A DNA stretch of 64,000 bases. Origin: J084 sp964471405. Its GTDB lineage: Bacteria; Pseudomonadota; Alphaproteobacteria; Sphingomonadales; Rhodothalassiaceae. Shown here in pieces: positions 8,069-16,303 of this stretch. The translations under genes were made by a program, and so were the position numbers. Within the stretch, counting starts at the first letter, position 1. Each line of letters starts with the position of its first letter. The stretch lies in assembly GCA_964471405.1 (NCBI GenBank), contig CAYYGH010000004.1, forward strand, positions 1 to 64,000, written 5' to 3'. The notes under the pieces were generated by a model. It made no database searches. It was not told where the DNA came from and saw nothing but the letters and a program-made list of their open reading frames with translations.

Positions 8069-8425
8069 ATGAGCAAGCATGACGAACTCTTCGAACGGCG
8101 CCGTCGGCGCAACCGCTACAAGCTGCGGCTGAAGGCGGCCGGTCGTCCGCGGCTGTCCGTGCATCGTTCGAACAAGCACATTTATGCGCAGGTGATCGAC
8201 GATGCGGCCGGACGCACGCTCGCCTTCGCCTCCACACTGGACCAGTCGCTGCGCGGCAAGCATGGCTGCACGATCGAGGGAGCCAGGGCCGTCGGCAAGC
8301 TGATTGCCGAGCGCGCGAAGGCGGCCGGGGTCGAGGCGGTGGTCTTCGATCGGGGCGGCTACATCTATCACGGGCGTGTCAAGGCCTTGGCCGAGGCTGC
8401 GCGCGAGGGCGGATTGAAGTTCTAA
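8069..8425 (+). CDS. rplR: 50S ribosomal protein L18
   Basis: L18 binds 5S rRNA with L5 and L25. The 118-residue product contains RLSVHRSNKHIYAQVIDDAAG and ends VKALAEAAREGGLKF, a strict family ending. It starts at ATG 8069 after agcggcc, 18 bases after rplF. Confidence 0.97.
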   Translation: MSKHDELFERRRRRNRYKLRLKAAGRPRLSVHRSNKHIYAQVIDDAAGRTLAFASTLDQSLRGKHGCTIEGARAVGKLIAERAKAAGVEAVVFDRGGYIYHGRVKALAEAAREGGLKF

Positions 8426-8435
8426 GGGCTAACGG

Positions 8436-8453
8436 GCACCGGCAGGCCGGTGC
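8436..8453 (+). other. Short perfect hairpin between rplR and rpsE
   Basis: GCACCGG and CCGGTGC pair over seven bases around a CAGG loop. It is in the 52-base rplR-rpsE spacer and lacks a U-run. Possibly a processing or stability element; function not known. Confidence 0.4.
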
Positions 8454-8477
8454 GACAGGAACAAGAGGATAGAGGCA

Positions 8478-9035
8478 ATGGCACGGCCGAGAGCGGCGGA
8501 GCGCGAGGACAGCCAGTTCGTCGAGAAACTCGTCCACATCAACCGCGTGGCGAAGGTGGTCAAGGGAGGCCGGCGTTTCGGTTTCGCGGCACTGGTGGTG
8601 GTCGGCGACGGGCGCGGGCGCGTCGGTTTCGGGCATGGAAAAGCACGCGAGGTGCCGGAGGCCATCCGCAAGGCGACCGAGGCGGCCAAGCGCTCCATGA
8701 TCCGAGTTCCCCTGCGCGAGGGCCGCACGCTTCATCATGACAGCACCGGTCATCACGATGCGGGGCGAGTGATCATCCGCTCGGCGGAGCCGGGCACCGG
8801 TATCATCGCGGGTGGTCCCATGCGCGCGGTCTTTGAGGCGCTGGGCGTGCAGGATGTGGTGGCCAAATCGCTTGGCACCTCCAATCCCTACAACATGGTT
8901 CGCGCCACATTTGATGCGCTCAAGCGGCAGGCAAGCCCGCGTCAGATCGCGGCGCGCCGGGGGCTGAAGGTGGGCGAGCTGGTTGCCCGTCGGGCGGCGG
9001 TCGAAGGCCGGGCGAGTGAGCAGGAGAACGGCTGA
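8478..9035 (+). CDS. rpsE: 30S ribosomal protein S5
   Basis: S5 borders the mRNA entry site and affects decoding fidelity. The 185-residue protein has the double-stranded-RNA-binding-like domain VHINRVAKVVKGGRRFGFAA and the C-terminal AGGPMRAVFEALGVQDVVAKSLG region. An ATG after agaggatagaggca fits. Its stop overlaps the rpmD start by one base. Confidence 0.98.
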   Translation: MARPRAAEREDSQFVEKLVHINRVAKVVKGGRRFGFAALVVVGDGRGRVGFGHGKAREVPEAIRKATEAAKRSMIRVPLREGRTLHHDSTGHHDAGRVIIRSAEPGTGIIAGGPMRAVFEALGVQDVVAKSLGTSNPYNMVRATFDALKRQASPRQIAARRGLKVGELVARRAAVEGRASEQENG

Positions 9036-9232
9036 TGGCGGCAGGCAAGAAGGACAAGCTGATCAAGGTCACGCAGATCGGCAGCCCCATCCGGCGGCGA
9101 AAGGATCAGCGGGCGACATTGATCGGGCTGGGGCTGAACAAGATGCAGCGCTCGCGCGTGCTGCCGGACACGCCGGCCGTGCGGGGCATGATTGCCAAGG
9201 TCCGGCATCTCGTGCGGGTCGAGGAAGTCTGA
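9035..9232 (+). CDS. rpmD: 50S ribosomal protein L30
   Basis: L30 is a small accessory large-subunit protein, present in many but not all alphaproteobacteria. The 65-residue product contains KVTQIGSPIRRRKDQRATLI and LGLNKMQRSRVLPDTPAVRG, the family pattern. TGATG overlap with rpsE suggests coupled translation. Confidence 0.95.
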   Translation: MAAGKKDKLIKVTQIGSPIRRRKDQRATLIGLGLNKMQRSRVLPDTPAVRGMIAKVRHLVRVEEV

Positions 9233-9275
9233 CGGAACAGCGGCCGCGAAGGCTGCAGGAGCGAGGAAGAACGTC

Positions 9276-9782
9276 ATGCGGTTGAACGAGCTCAAGGATC
9301 GCCCGGGTGCACGTCGCCCCCGCACGCGGGTCGGGCGCGGCATCGGTTCCGGCAAGGGCAAGACGGCCGGTCGCGGTCACAAGGGTGCCAAGCAGCGCTC
9401 GGGCACGAGCATTGACGGATTCGAGGGCGGTCAGATGCCGATCCATCGGCGTCTGCCCAAGCGCGGCTTCAATCCCCTGCGCCGCAAGCAGGTGGCGCTG
9501 GTCAATCTCGGGCGCCTGCAGGAGGCGATCGACAAGGGGCGGCTCGATGCGGCCAAGCCCATCGATGAGGAGGCTCTGCGGGCAGCGGGACTGATCAAGA
9601 AGGTGGGAGACGGCATTCGTCTGCTGGCCAAGGGCGAGCTGAAGGCGAAAATTACGATCACGGTCGATCATGCCTCCGAGGCCGCGCGCAAGGCGGTTGA
9701 GGCGCTTGGCGGCGTGGTGCAGCTGCGTGATGCCTCCCCGAAAAATCGGGGCGAAGAGGTCAAGGGGATCGAGGAGCATTGA
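9276..9782 (+). CDS. rplO: 50S ribosomal protein L15
   Basis: L15 is a late 50S assembly protein. ATG 9276 gives 168 residues starting MRLNELKDRPGARRPRTRVG, the conserved N-terminus; the open frame extends upstream into rpmD but without family sequence. The glycine- and basic-rich segment RGIGSGKGKTAGRGHKGAK is typical. Shine-Dalgarno gcgaggaagaacgtc. Confidence 0.97.
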   Translation: MRLNELKDRPGARRPRTRVGRGIGSGKGKTAGRGHKGAKQRSGTSIDGFEGGQMPIHRRLPKRGFNPLRRKQVALVNLGRLQEAIDKGRLDAAKPIDEEALRAAGLIKKVGDGIRLLAKGELKAKITITVDHASEAARKAVEALGGVVQLRDASPKNRGEEVKGIEEH

Positions 9783-9940
9783 CGCCCGCAGGCAGGGGAA
9801 GAACCGGCCCGGGTGTTTATCCGCGCTTGGGAGTGGAAGCGACGCTGCAGGGGGTGGCAGCGGGAAGAAGCAGGTAGAAGAGTGGTGATTCGGCCCGGTG
9901 GCCGTTATTGCCGCTGACAGTGCAGGAAAAGCACAGGCCA

Positions 9941-11272
9941 ATGGTCTCGGCAGCCGAACAACTGGCGCGCAATTTCAGCTGGGGCACCTTTGCGAAGGCG
10001 GAGGAGCTCAAGAAGCGCCTGTGGTTTACGCTGGGGGCGCTCGTGATCTACCGGCTGCTCACCTATGTGCCTCTGCCCGGCATTGATCCGACGGCGCTGG
10101 CCCAGTTCTTCCAGCGGCATGCGGGCGGTGTCGTCGATCTGTTCAACATGTTTGCGGGCGGGGCGCTGCAGCGCATGTCGATCGTGGCGCTGGGGATCAT
10201 GCCCTACATTTCGGCCTCGATCATCATGCAGCTTCTCACTTCCATGTCTCCTCAGCTGGCCGAGCTGAAAAAGGAAGGCGAGGTCGGGCGCAAGAAGCTC
10301 AATCAGTATACCCGCTATGGGACAGTGCTGCTGACGGCCATCCAGGGCTATGGCCTTGCCCGGGCGCTGGAGTCGCAGGGGCTCGTGCTTGATCCCGGGC
10401 CGTTCTTCGAGGCATCCGCCGTGATCACCCTGGTTGGCGGGACGATGTTTCTGATGTGGCTGGGTGAGCAGATCACCCAGCGCGGCGTCGGCAACGGCAT
10501 TTCGCTCATCATCTATGCGGGCATTGTAGCCCGCATGCCGCAGGCTGTGGCCCAGACATTGGAGCTGGGGCGGCAGGGCATCCTCTCGCCGCTCGGCATC
10601 GTGCTGCTTCTGGTCGGCGTAGTGGCGCTCATCGCCTTCATCGTCTTTGTGGAGCGGGCCCAGCGGCGGATCACGATCCAGTATCCCAAGCGTCAGGTGG
10701 GCAATCGTCTGTTCCAGGGGGACACGTCGCATTTGCCGCTGAAGCTCAACACCTCCGGTGTCATCCCGCCGATCTTTGCCAGCTCGCTGCTCCTGATGCC
10801 TGCGACCATCGGCCAGTTTGCGGGCTCGGGCGGGCCGGAGTGGCTGACCTATGTGACCGCCCTGCTCGGCCACGGACAGCCGCTCTACATCCTCCTTTAT
10901 GCGGCGGGCATCATCTTTTTCGCCTTCTTCTACACGGCCGTGATCTTCAATCCCGAGGAGACGGCGGACAATCTCAAGCAGCATGGCGGCTTCATTCCGG
11001 GAATCCGTCCCGGCAAGCGCACGGCTGAATATCTGGACCATGTGCTCACGAGGTTGACGGCGGCTGGCTCCATCTATCTGGCCATCGTGTGCATCATCCC
11101 CGAGATTTTGATCGCACGCTATCAGATCCCCTTCTATCTCGGCGGCACCAGCCTGCTGATCGTCGTCTCGGTGACAATGGACACCATCACCCAGATTCAT
11201 TCCCATCTGCTTGCCCATCAATATGAGGGGCTTTTGAAGAAGGCGCGACTGAAGGGAGGCCGGGTGCGATGA
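9941..11272 (+). CDS. secY: Protein translocase channel subunit SecY
   Basis: SecY forms the membrane channel through which SecA or the ribosome exports proteins. The 443-residue product has ten hydrophobic segments and the family motifs LGIMPYISASIIMQLL and GVGNGISLIIYAG. I chose ATG 9941 (MVSAAEQLARNF) because tgcaggaaaagc lies upstream and this N-terminus is the usual one; a TTG at 9908 in frame would add 11 residues without a good ribosome site. It overlaps adk by 4 bases and follows rplO after a 158-base spacer with no recognisable element. Confidence 0.97.
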   Translation: MVSAAEQLARNFSWGTFAKAEELKKRLWFTLGALVIYRLLTYVPLPGIDPTALAQFFQRHAGGVVDLFNMFAGGALQRMSIVALGIMPYISASIIMQLLTSMSPQLAELKKEGEVGRKKLNQYTRYGTVLLTAIQGYGLARALESQGLVLDPGPFFEASAVITLVGGTMFLMWLGEQITQRGVGNGISLIIYAGIVARMPQAVAQTLELGRQGILSPLGIVLLLVGVVALIAFIVFVERAQRRITIQYPKRQVGNRLFQGDTSHLPLKLNTSGVIPPIFASSLLLMPATIGQFAGSGGPEWLTYVTALLGHGQPLYILLYAAGIIFFAFFYTAVIFNPEETADNLKQHGGFIPGIRPGKRTAEYLDHVLTRLTAAGSIYLAIVCIIPEILIARYQIPFYLGGTSLLIVVSVTMDTITQIHSHLLAHQYEGLLKKARLKGGRVR

Positions 11273-11955
11273 TCATCATTCTTCTTGGGCCGCCGGGTGC
11301 CGGCAAGGGAACGCAGGCCCAGCGTCTGGAGCGCGAACACGGCCTCAAGCAGCTGTCTACGGGCGACATGTTGCGGGCGGCTGCCAAGTCGGGCAGCGAG
11401 ATCGGGCTCAAGGCCAAGGAGGTGATGGACCGCGGCGAGCTGGTAAGCGACGATATCGTCGTCCAGATCGTGGCGGAGGCGCTCACGCGTGACGATTGTG
11501 TGAACGGCTATATCCTGGACGGCTTCCCCCGCACCCTCGCCCAGGCCGGTGCCCTGGATGCGATGTTGGAGGAACGGGGCAAGCGGCTCAATGCCGTGGT
11601 CGAGATCGTGGTGCCGGAGGAACTCGTTGTTGAGCGGATTTCGGGACGCTTCATCTGTGCGAAGTGCGGCGCCACCTATCACGACAAATATCGCCTGCCG
11701 AAGAACGACATGATCTGCGATGTCTGCGGCTCCACCGAATTCATCCGTCGTGACGATGACAAGCCGGAAGCCGTGCGCGAACGCCTGAAGGCCTATCGGG
11801 CGCAGACGGAACCCCTGCTGCCCTATTATCGGGAGCGGGGCGTTCTGATCCAGATCGACGGGCGTGGTTCCATCGAGGAGGTGGCCCGCGCGATTGACGA
11901 GGCGCTGGGCATCACCGACCTCAAGCCGCCCGTGTGCGAGGACGATAAGTCATGA
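11269..11955 (+). CDS. adk: Adenylate kinase, long zinc-lid form
   Basis: Converts ATP + AMP to 2 ADP in the cytoplasm. The 228-residue protein has the P-loop GPPGAGKGT (residues 7-15), the AMP-binding DGFPRT, and a long LID with C130-X2-C133 and C150-X2-C153, which predicts a structural zinc. ATG 11269 overlaps the secY stop (ATGA) behind gaagggaggc. The secY-adk-rpsM order is typical of alphaproteobacteria. Confidence 0.98.
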   Translation: MIIILLGPPGAGKGTQAQRLEREHGLKQLSTGDMLRAAAKSGSEIGLKAKEVMDRGELVSDDIVVQIVAEALTRDDCVNGYILDGFPRTLAQAGALDAMLEERGKRLNAVVEIVVPEELVVERISGRFICAKCGATYHDKYRLPKNDMICDVCGSTEFIRRDDDKPEAVRERLKAYRAQTEPLLPYYRERGVLIQIDGRGSIEEVARAIDEALGITDLKPPVCEDDKS

Positions 11956-11962
11956 GGGAGTG

Positions 11963-11991
11963 TTGACCTTGATCGGGATTTGCGGTAAGCG
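11963..11991 (+). promoter_or_regulatory. Candidate internal promoter ahead of rpsM
   Basis: TTGACC (11963-11968), 17 bases, TAAGCG (11986-11991). The -35 is near consensus, the -10 is weak. It would give the rpsM-rpsK-rpoA-rplQ group its own start inside the long operon; it lies in a 156-base adk-rpsM spacer. Confidence 0.35.
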
Positions 11992-12111
11992 CGCCGCGCT
12001 CGGTGGCGGCCGACGCTTCCCGTGACAGACCAAGGGCAGAATGAGTAACCGGCGGCGTGATCGCAACATCAGCCGCCGGGCGGACAGTCGGCGAGACAGG
12101 AGAACGGTAAC

Positions 12112-12480
12112 GTGGCGCGCATTGCTGGTGTCAATATTCCGACCGACAAGCGGGTCGAGATCGCGCTGACCTACATCTACGGGATCGGGCGCACGCGGGC
12201 CAAGGAAATCTGCAAGGCGCTCGGCATTCCCGATGAGCGGCGGGTGCGCGATCTTACGGAATCCGAGGTGATCCGGATCCGTGAGTATATCGACGACCAT
12301 TATGTCGTCGAGGGCGATCTCCGCCGCGAGGTGGCCATGAACATCAAGCGGCTGATGGACCTTGGCTGCTACCGCGGGCTGCGGCATCGCAAGGGACTGC
12401 CGGTGCGGGGACAGCGCACTCATACCAATGCGCGCACCCGCAAGGGCAAGGCGCGGCCGATCGCCGGCAAGAAGAAGTAG
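12112..12480 (+). CDS. rpsM: 30S ribosomal protein S13
   Basis: S13 contacts P-site tRNA and the 50S subunit. The 122-residue product begins (GTG) MARIAGVNIPTDKRVEIALTYIYGIG and contains GLRHRKGLPVRGQRTHTNAR. The GTG at 12112 is the only start that keeps the normal N-terminus and has gacaggagaacg upstream. Confidence 0.97.
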   Translation: MARIAGVNIPTDKRVEIALTYIYGIGRTRAKEICKALGIPDERRVRDLTESEVIRIREYIDDHYVVEGDLRREVAMNIKRLMDLGCYRGLRHRKGLPVRGQRTHTNARTRKGKARPIAGKKK

Positions 12481-12618
12481 TGACGAGTGCCTGCCGCCTG
12501 ACGCCCATCCAACAGGCGGGGGGTGGCAGAGACGGGAGTGCAGGCGGCGGGCAAGCGGGCCCGTCGTGGAAAGCGACCATCAGGTCGCAAGAAGACCGAG
12601 GCGAAAGAGCAGGACGCC

Positions 12619-13005
12619 ATGGCGAAAGAGACGCGACTGAAGCGGCGCGAACGCAAGAACATTACGCGCGGGGTGGCGCATATCAGCGCGACCTTCAACA
12701 ACACCATGATCACGATCACCGACCAGCAGGGCAATGCCATTGCGTGGTCGTCTGCGGGATCAAGCGGTTTCAAGGGATCGCGCAAGTCGACTCCCTATGC
12801 CGCCCAGGTGGCCGCGGAAGATGCCGGCCGCAAGGCGCAGGAACATGGCGTCAAGGAGCTGGCGATCGAAGTGAAGGGGCCGGGCTCCGGTCGCGAGTCC
12901 GCGATCCGGGCGCTCGCCAATCTTGGTTTCACGATCACCTCGATCCGCGATGTGACGCCGATCCCGCACAATGGCTGCCGTCCGCGCAAGCGGCGTCGCG
13001 TCTGA
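12619..13005 (+). CDS. rpsK: 30S ribosomal protein S11
   Basis: S11 sits on the platform near the Shine-Dalgarno helix. ATG 12619 gives 128 residues starting MAKETRLKRRERKNITRGVAH, the normal family length, and ends DVTPIPHNGCRPRKRRRV. The frame stays open upstream to a GTG at 12523, which would add 32 Lys/Arg/Ala-rich residues. Between rpsM and that GTG, CCGCCTG (12494-12500) pairs with CAGGCGG (12513-12519). The upstream start is less likely because the rest matches family length without it. Confidence 0.95.
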   Translation: MAKETRLKRRERKNITRGVAHISATFNNTMITITDQQGNAIAWSSAGSSGFKGSRKSTPYAAQVAAEDAGRKAQEHGVKELAIEVKGPGSGRESAIRALANLGFTITSIRDVTPIPHNGCRPRKRRRV

Positions 13006-13084
13006 GAAAGGCGACCAACCCGATTGCGCCTGCAAAGGATTTCTCCAACAGGGCGCGACCAGAAAAGAATGCGAGGTTAAGGCC

Positions 13085-14101
13085 GTGATTCACAAGAACT
13101 GGCAGGAACTCATCAAGCCGAGCAAGATCGAGATCGTCCCGGGTGCGGATCCGCAGCGGCGCGCGCGTCTGGTCGTGGAACCGCTCGAGCGTGGTTTTGG
13201 CACGACGCTCGGCAACGCGCTCCGGCGGGTGCTGCTGTCCTCCCTTCAGGGTGGTGCGGTAACGGCGATTCAGATCGAGGGCGTGCTGCATGAGTTCTCC
13301 TCGATCCCCGGCGTGCGTGAGGATGTGACGGACATTGTGCTCAATATCAAGCAGATCCCCATCCGCGTGAGCGTCGATGGCAGCAAGCGGCTGCATCTGA
13401 CGGCGACCGGTCCCGGCGAGGTGACGGCCGGACAGATCCAGGAGGTGGCCGGGGTCGAAATTCTCGACAAGGATCTGGTGATCTGCACGCTGGATGAGAA
13501 CACGACCATCAACATGGAGCTGTATGTGTCATCGGGCAAGGGCTATGTGCCGGCCGAGCGCAATCGCCCCGACGATGCGCCGATCGGCCTCATTCCCGTC
13601 GACTCGATTTTTTCGCCGGTCAAGCGTGTAGCCTACAGGGTCGAGAATACGCGGGAAGGCCAGATCCTCGATTATGACAAGCTCACCCTCGATGTCGAGA
13701 CCGATGGCACGGTGAGCCCGGAGGATGCCGTGGCCTATGCCGCCCGGATTCTGCAGGACCAGCTGCAGATCTTCATCAATTTCGAGGAGCCGCGGCAGAT
13801 CGAGCAGCGCCGTGAGGAGGAGGAGCTGCCCTTCAATCCCAACCTCCTGCGGCGTGTGGACGAGCTGGAACTGTCGGTGCGGTCGGCCAATTGCCTCAAG
13901 AACGAGAACATCGTCTATATCGGCGATCTCGTCCAGAAGACGGAGGCCGAGATGCTGCGCACCCCCAATTTCGGACGCAAGTCTCTGAACGAAATCAAGG
14001 AGGTGCTTGCCCAGATGGGGCTCAAGCTCGGCATGGAGGTGCCGGGCTGGCCGCCCGAGAACATCGAGGAACTGGCCAAGAAGCTGGAAGCGGAATACTG
14101 A
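13085..14101 (+). CDS. rpoA: RNA polymerase subunit alpha
   Basis: The alpha dimer scaffolds RNA polymerase; its C-terminal domain binds UP elements and activators. A GTG start at 13085 after gcgaggttaaggcc gives 338 residues starting MIHKNWQELIKPSKIEIVPG, the usual alphaproteobacterial form. The N-terminal domain has ERGFGTTLGNALRRVLLSSL; the C-terminal domain (from about residue 255) has NCLKNENIVYIGDLVQ and GRKSLNEIKEVL. The neighbour downstream is rplQ, as usual. Confidence 0.98.
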   Translation: MIHKNWQELIKPSKIEIVPGADPQRRARLVVEPLERGFGTTLGNALRRVLLSSLQGGAVTAIQIEGVLHEFSSIPGVREDVTDIVLNIKQIPIRVSVDGSKRLHLTATGPGEVTAGQIQEVAGVEILDKDLVICTLDENTTINMELYVSSGKGYVPAERNRPDDAPIGLIPVDSIFSPVKRVAYRVENTREGQILDYDKLTLDVETDGTVSPEDAVAYAARILQDQLQIFINFEEPRQIEQRREEEELPFNPNLLRRVDELELSVRSANCLKNENIVYIGDLVQKTEAEMLRTPNFGRKSLNEIKEVLAQMGLKLGMEVPGWPPENIEELAKKLEAEY

Positions 14102-14159
14102 TCCGTCCGGATGCCGTCCGGCGGTTGGCCGGGCGGTGGGGACGCGGAGGAGACGACCG

Positions 14160-14573
14160 ATGCGGCACAGGAATGCGGGACGCAAGCTCAACCGGACGAG
14201 CGAGCACCGGCGGGCTCTGCTGATGAATCTCGCCAAATCGCTGATCCGGCACGAGCAGATTACCACCACCCTTGCCAAGGGCAAGGAGCTCAGGCCCTAT
14301 GTGGAGAAGCTGATCACCAAGGCCAAGAAGGGCGGGCTGGCCAACCGCCGGCTCGTGCTGGCCAAACTCCAGGACAAGGAGATGACGCGCAAGCTCTTCG
14401 ATGAGCTGGCCGAGCGTTATCGGGATCGGCCCGGCGGCTATGTGCGGGTGTTGAAGGCCGGTTTCCGGCAGGGAGACAATGCGCCGATGGCCATCGTGGA
14501 GCTGGTCGATCGCAATCCCGAAGCCAAGGGCGCCGGCGAGAAGGCGAGTGATGAGGAGGCCGCAGCCGCCTGA
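14160..14573 (+). CDS. rplQ: 50S ribosomal protein L17
   Basis: L17 lies at the tunnel exit. ATG 14160 after gcggaggagacgacc gives 137 residues, starting MRHRNAGRKLNRTSEHRRAL, the invariant beginning of L17. An Ala/Glu-rich tail of about 20 residues follows the core that ends MAIVELVDRNPEAKG. It is the last gene of the ribosomal run. Confidence 0.97.
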   Translation: MRHRNAGRKLNRTSEHRRALLMNLAKSLIRHEQITTTLAKGKELRPYVEKLITKAKKGGLANRRLVLAKLQDKEMTRKLFDELAERYRDRPGGYVRVLKAGFRQGDNAPMAIVELVDRNPEAKGAGEKASDEEAAAA

Positions 14574-14616
14574 CAGGTGGTCGGTGGCGCTTACCGGTGT
14601 GAAGAATGCTGCTGCC

Positions 14617-14641
14617 GCCCGTCCCGCATTGCGGGGCGGGC
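14617..14641 (+). terminator. Hairpin ending the ribosomal protein/rpoA operon
   Basis: GCCCGTCCCGC (14617-14627) pairs with GCGGGGCGGGC (14631-14641) over 11 bases with one G-U pair and an ATT loop, followed by gtttgg rather than a long T-run. It lies 43 bases after rplQ. A nearly identical element follows doxX at 23832-23858. Confidence 0.75.
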
Positions 14642-14739
14642 GTTTGGCTTCGGGGAGGGCGATCAGGGGGTGCCATATTTCTGTCGCCCGGGCATGCCAG
14701 GGCCGGTCCTGACGTTCAGAAAAGCGCGAAGGGCGCCCT

Positions 14740-14767
14740 TTGCCCGTCAATGACGAGCTGATATAGC
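14740..14767 (+). promoter_or_regulatory. Candidate promoter of the Deg protease gene
   Basis: TTGCCC (14740-14745), 16 bases, TATAGC (14762-14767), 43 bases before the ATG at 14811. The TATAGC form is common in alphaproteobacterial promoters. No extracytoplasmic-stress-type motif was recognised. Confidence 0.45.
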
Positions 14768-14810
14768 CGAGGCGAGGCGCTGCGCGCCAGGAAAGGCAAG
14801 GAGGTGCACA

Positions 14811-16283
14811 ATGGGTGATCTGGGCAGGCGCATGCTGCGGATGGCGGTGCCGCTTGTGGTTGTCTGGGCCGTTGTGACGGTCGTGCCGCCAGCGGCGGTT
14901 GCGGCCATTCAGCATCGTGTGCCTCAAAGCGAGCAGGAGATCCGGCTGACCTTCGCCCCGGTGGTCAAGAAGGTGGCGCCGGCAGTGGTCAATATCTATG
15001 CCGCGCGCAAGGTGGTGGTGCGTTCGCCCCTGTTTGCCGATCCCTTCTTTCGCCGCTTTCTTGGGCGGGATTTCGCTTTCGGCATGCCGCGCGAGCGCAT
15101 CCAGCGATCGCTGGGCTCGGGAGTGCTCGTGCGTGAGGATGGCCTGGTCGTGACCAACACCCATGTCATCGGCGATGCCGATGTCATCCGGGTGGTGCTG
15201 GTGGACCGCCGGGAATTCGATGCCGAGGTATTGCTGGCCGACAAGCGTACCGATCTGGCCGTGCTGCGCCTGAAGGCAAAGGCCGGCACGCACTTTCCGG
15301 TGGTTCCCCTCGGGGACTCGGATGCGGTGGAAGTGGGCGATATCGTGCTTGCGATCGGCAATCCGTTCGGGATCGGTCAGACGGTCACCTCGGGTATCAT
15401 CTCGGCGACGGCCCGCACGAATATCGGCACGTCCGACTTCGGTTTCTACCTGCAGACGGATGCCGCCATCAATCCGGGAAATTCGGGCGGGGCCCTGGTA
15501 GGGCTCGATGGCCGTCTCGTGGGCATCAATGCGGCGATTTTCTCGCGCACGGGGGAATCGGCGGGAATCGGCTTCGCAATCCCCGTCAACATGGTCAAGA
15601 CCGTGCTGCTGGCGGCGACCCATGGCGGGGAGATCGTGCGCAACTGGTTGGGAGCCGCCTATCAGCCCGTCACGCCCGAACTGGCGGAGGCCCTGGGATT
15701 GGACCGTCCCGGTGGGGTGCTTGTGCGGATGCTGGCACAGGATGGGCCGGCGGCCCGCGCGGGGCTGAAGGAGGGAGATGTGATCGTCGCGATCAATGGT
15801 CATGAGGTGCTGGACGAGGCCGCCCTCAAATTCCGCCTTGCGACCTATCCTGCCGGCAGCCGCGTGACGGTCACCATTCTGCGCGAGGGTGAGCGGCTTG
15901 ATGTGCCGGTCGTGCTTGAGCCGCTGCCTGATGAGCCTCCGGCCCAGCCCACGACACTCAAAGGGCGCAATCCCTTCCAGGGCGTGACATTCGGCAATCT
16001 GTCACCGAGACTGGCGGACAAGCTGGGGCTCGATCCCCTCACCCGCGGCGTGGTGGTGCTGAAGGTCGATCCGCGCGCCCCGGCGGCACAGCTCGGCTGG
16101 CTGCGGCCGGGTGATGTGGTCGAGGAGGCGGCGGGACATGCCATTCATTCGGTGGCCGACCTTGTGGCCCTTGACGATCTTGCCTGGGAGAAGTGGCCGT
16201 TCCGCCTGCGCCGGGGGCGGGAGCGCCTTGCCTGTGTCGTCTACCGCTCGGGTGCGGTGGACTGCCGGTCCGGCCCGATTTGA
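14811..16283 (+). CDS. Periplasmic HtrA/Deg-family serine protease
   Basis: A DegP/DegQ-type protease-chaperone that removes misfolded envelope proteins. The 490-residue product starts with a signal sequence (residues 1 to about 32, cleavage near AVAA-IQH). The trypsin-like domain contains the triad H118 (VVTNTHVIG), D148 (DKRTDLAVLRL) and S225 (NPGNSGGALV). Two PDZ domains follow, roughly 275-365 and 395-475. ATG 14811 has aaggcaaggaggtgcacA-type Shine-Dalgarno. rarA follows closely. The exact paralogue (DegP, DegQ or DegS) cannot be decided; two PDZ domains exclude DegS. Confidence 0.93.
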   Translation: MGDLGRRMLRMAVPLVVVWAVVTVVPPAAVAAIQHRVPQSEQEIRLTFAPVVKKVAPAVVNIYAARKVVVRSPLFADPFFRRFLGRDFAFGMPRERIQRSLGSGVLVREDGLVVTNTHVIGDADVIRVVLVDRREFDAEVLLADKRTDLAVLRLKAKAGTHFPVVPLGDSDAVEVGDIVLAIGNPFGIGQTVTSGIISATARTNIGTSDFGFYLQTDAAINPGNSGGALVGLDGRLVGINAAIFSRTGESAGIGFAIPVNMVKTVLLAATHGGEIVRNWLGAAYQPVTPELAEALGLDRPGGVLVRMLAQDGPAARAGLKEGDVIVAINGHEVLDEAALKFRLATYPAGSRVTVTILREGERLDVPVVLEPLPDEPPAQPTTLKGRNPFQGVTFGNLSPRLADKLGLDPLTRGVVVLKVDPRAPAAQLGWLRPGDVVEEAAGHAIHSVADLVALDDLAWEKWPFRLRRGRERLACVVYRSGAVDCRSGPI

Positions 16284-16303
16284 GGAGCAAGACGGCCACG
16301 CTC

